Assembly (NCBI GenBank): GCA_022828085.1 | Contig: JAJEIY010000031.1 | Location: 32,679-96,678 of the forward strand | Reading direction: 5' to 3' | From: Acidobacteriota bacterium | Lineage (GTDB): Bacteria > Acidobacteriota > Vicinamibacteria > Marinacidobacterales > Marinacidobacteraceae | Length of the DNA stretch: 64,000 nt | In this document: positions 62,953 to 64,000 of the stretch, one piece after another | Layout: every line of letters begins with the position of its first letter | Numbering within the stretch: position 1 is the stretch's first letter | Notes under the pieces: generated by a model | What the model was told of the DNA's origin: nothing | The model's database searches: none | The model's input: only the letters and a program-made list of their open reading frames with translations | Made by a program: the position numbers and the translations under genes

Positions 62953-63632
62953 ACCTGCAGGTTGAAGCCCGCGGCCTCGACAAGGCCTTCGGGGCCGGCG
63001 CCGGACGCATCGAGGTGCTCCGGGGGCTCGACCTCGAGGTACGGCAGGGCGAGATGGTGGCGATCACCGGCGCCAGCGGCGTGGGGAAGACCACGCTGCT
63101 CCACGTCCTCGGGGCGCTCGACCAGCCCGACGCGGGCTCGCTCCGGCTCGCCGGCGAGGAGGTCGCGCGGCTGTCGGAGCGGGAGGCCGCGGCGTTCCGC
63201 AACCGGCAGGTGGGTTTCGTGTTCCAGCACCACCGGCTGCTCCCCGAGTTGACCGCGATGGAGAACGCCTCGCTCCCGCTGCGCATCCGCCGGGTCCCCC
63301 GGGGACCGGCCGAAGACCGGGCCGAGCAGCTTCTCGGCGAGCTGGGACTCGCCGGGCGGCTGCACCACCGCCCGGAAGAGCTGAGCGGGGGCGAGCAGCA
63401 GCGGGTCGCCGTGGCCCGGGCGCTTTCCGGAGACCCGGCGCTGCTGATCGCCGACGAGCCCACCGGGAACCTCGACGACGCCGCGAGCAGCCAGTTGCTC
63501 GAACTCCTCGCCGCGCTCCACCGGACCTACGGGCTCACCGCGGTCATCGCGTCGCACAGTTCCCGGGTCGCCGCGAGCTGCGACCGGACGTTCCGGATGG
63601 AGGCGGGCATCCTGCACGACGGAGCGGACTAG
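62949..63632 (+). CDS. lolD: Lipoprotein-releasing ABC ATPase LolD
   Basis: 227 aa. Walker A GASGVGKTT, signature LSGGEQQRVAVARAL, Walker B LLIADEPTGNLD, switch His in VIASHS. The GTG start overlaps the lolC stop. The gene ends the operon; repeats follow. Confidence 0.95.
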   Translation: MNLQVEARGLDKAFGAGAGRIEVLRGLDLEVRQGEMVAITGASGVGKTTLLHVLGALDQPDAGSLRLAGEEVARLSEREAAAFRNRQVGFVFQHHRLLPELTAMENASLPLRIRRVPRGPAEDRAEQLLGELGLAGRLHHRPEELSGGEQQRVAVARALSGDPALLIADEPTGNLDDAASSQLLELLAALHRTYGLTAVIASHSSRVAASCDRTFRMEAGILHDGAD

Positions 63633-63661
63633 CCCGCTGGGACCGCCGTGCACGCCGTGAG

Positions 63662-63720
63662 GCGTGGGTGGGGTCGCGACGTGCGCGGCGCGGGGCGCCG
63701 CGCGTGCCGGTCGGAGACCC
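63662..63720. repeat. Family-2 palindromic repeat (reverse) facing the tandem array
   Basis: GTGGGGTCGCGACGT tail, hairpin GCGCGGCGC-GGG-GCGCCGCGC, then GCCGGTC-GGA-GACC cut short. It faces the forward units that start at 63789, so together they form a large inverted arrangement. Confidence 0.6.
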
Positions 63721-63790
63721 CCACCGGGAGAAACGCCCATGCGCGCGTCCTCCTACGCACCCCGCCCGTCGTCAAAATGGTGGAAACGGC

Positions 63791-64000
63791 TTGGAACGCC
63801 GGTCTCCGACCGGCACGCGGCCCGCAGGGCCGCAGAGCGCGTAGGGCTGACCGCTCCTGATGGCGCGCCGGCTTGGAACGCCGGTCTCCGACCGGCACGC
63901 GGCCCGCAGGGCCGCAGAGCGCGTAGGGCTGACCGCTCCTGATGGCGCGCCGGCTTGGAACGCCGGTCTCCGACCGGCACGCGGCCCGCAGGGCCGCAGG
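63791..64000. repeat. 82-bp tandem repeat, about 2.5 copies, running off the window
   Basis: The units start at 63791, 63873 and 63955 (exact 82-bp period). The first two are identical and the third matches until the last base in view. Each unit has TTGGAAC, hairpin GCCGGTC-TCC-GACCGGC, then GCGGCCC-GCA-GGGCCGC, and a linker with GCGTAGGGCTGACCGCTCC. It is a family-2 repeat whose second hairpin differs and which has been amplified in tandem. The stretch 63633-64000 contains no gene. Confidence 0.8.

Noticed and set aside
63791..64000. Possible CRISPR array at the right edge
   Set aside because: Repeats are 82 bp, contiguous and identical, with no unique spacers and no cas genes nearby; tandem REP-like repeat instead.

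Overview
This is a 64 kb piece of a high-GC (roughly 70 percent), densely coded Gram-negative bacterial chromosome. The Gram-negative reading comes from a tripartite RND efflux set with an outer-membrane lipoprotein, a TonB protein, the LolC/LolD lipoprotein-release ABC pair and periplasm-directed proteins. A DUF6677-like small membrane protein, a fused E1 alpha/beta dehydrogenase, a long-form IspH and the gene mix point to an uncultured lineage near Acidobacteriota. That placement is an inference without any rRNA gene; none was seen. No tRNA, prophage, transposase or CRISPR array was seen.

Layout. 1-3035: a two-gene unit, a PLD-like protein cut by the window edge plus a 710-aa helical protein of unknown family. 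3175-9267: cobalamin adenosyltransferase, an epimerase/DUF2867 fusion, a Tat-exported class V aminotransferase, and an M20 peptidase coupled to a cation/proton antiporter. 9311-10912: a two- or three-fold repeated ArsR locus whose copies share a promoter that sits directly on the start codon. 10913-16244: P1 peptidase, sodium/solute symporter, geranylgeranyl-reductase-like flavoprotein, a VapBC module and an SDR. 16410-24400: AddA and AddB (recombination nuclease/helicase) and an MpaB-type oxygenase. 24468-30389: RND efflux operon. 30528-33514: TPR protein plus an M20 carboxypeptidase. 33728-37178: polar amino-acid ABC transporter. 37335-40459: two paralogous small membrane proteins around a pterin dehydratase, then an aromatic amino-acid decarboxylase. 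40509-50708: acyl-CoA dehydrogenase, fused E1 dehydrogenase, ferredoxin divergent from IspH, UvrB, class III aminotransferase and CoA-transferase. 50815-54601: TonB, then purine salvage (HPRT, PNP, nucleoside transporter) and two small membrane genes. 55340-56775: toxin-antitoxin and orphan genes (BrnTA, an orphan VapB-type antitoxin, a HEPN-like protein). 57167-63632: a tight operon of thiolase, crotonase, ribH, nusB, lysS, lolC and lolD. The window ends in an 82-bp tandem repeat.

Two genome-wide habits stand out. First, many genes have a good -10 box 6-7 nt before an ATG or GTG and no Shine-Dalgarno sequence, which predicts leaderless mRNAs (arsR copies, vapB, pterin dehydratase, the decarboxylase leader ORF, ispH, the DUF6677-like gene); others have plain GGAGG sites. 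Second, intergenic spaces carry two families of two-hairpin palindromic repeats with compensatory base changes in the stems. In two places a pair of units is arranged as 190-220 bp elements with inverted ends. Genes within operons are usually joined by ATGA, GTGA, TTGA or TGATG overlaps, which implies translational coupling.
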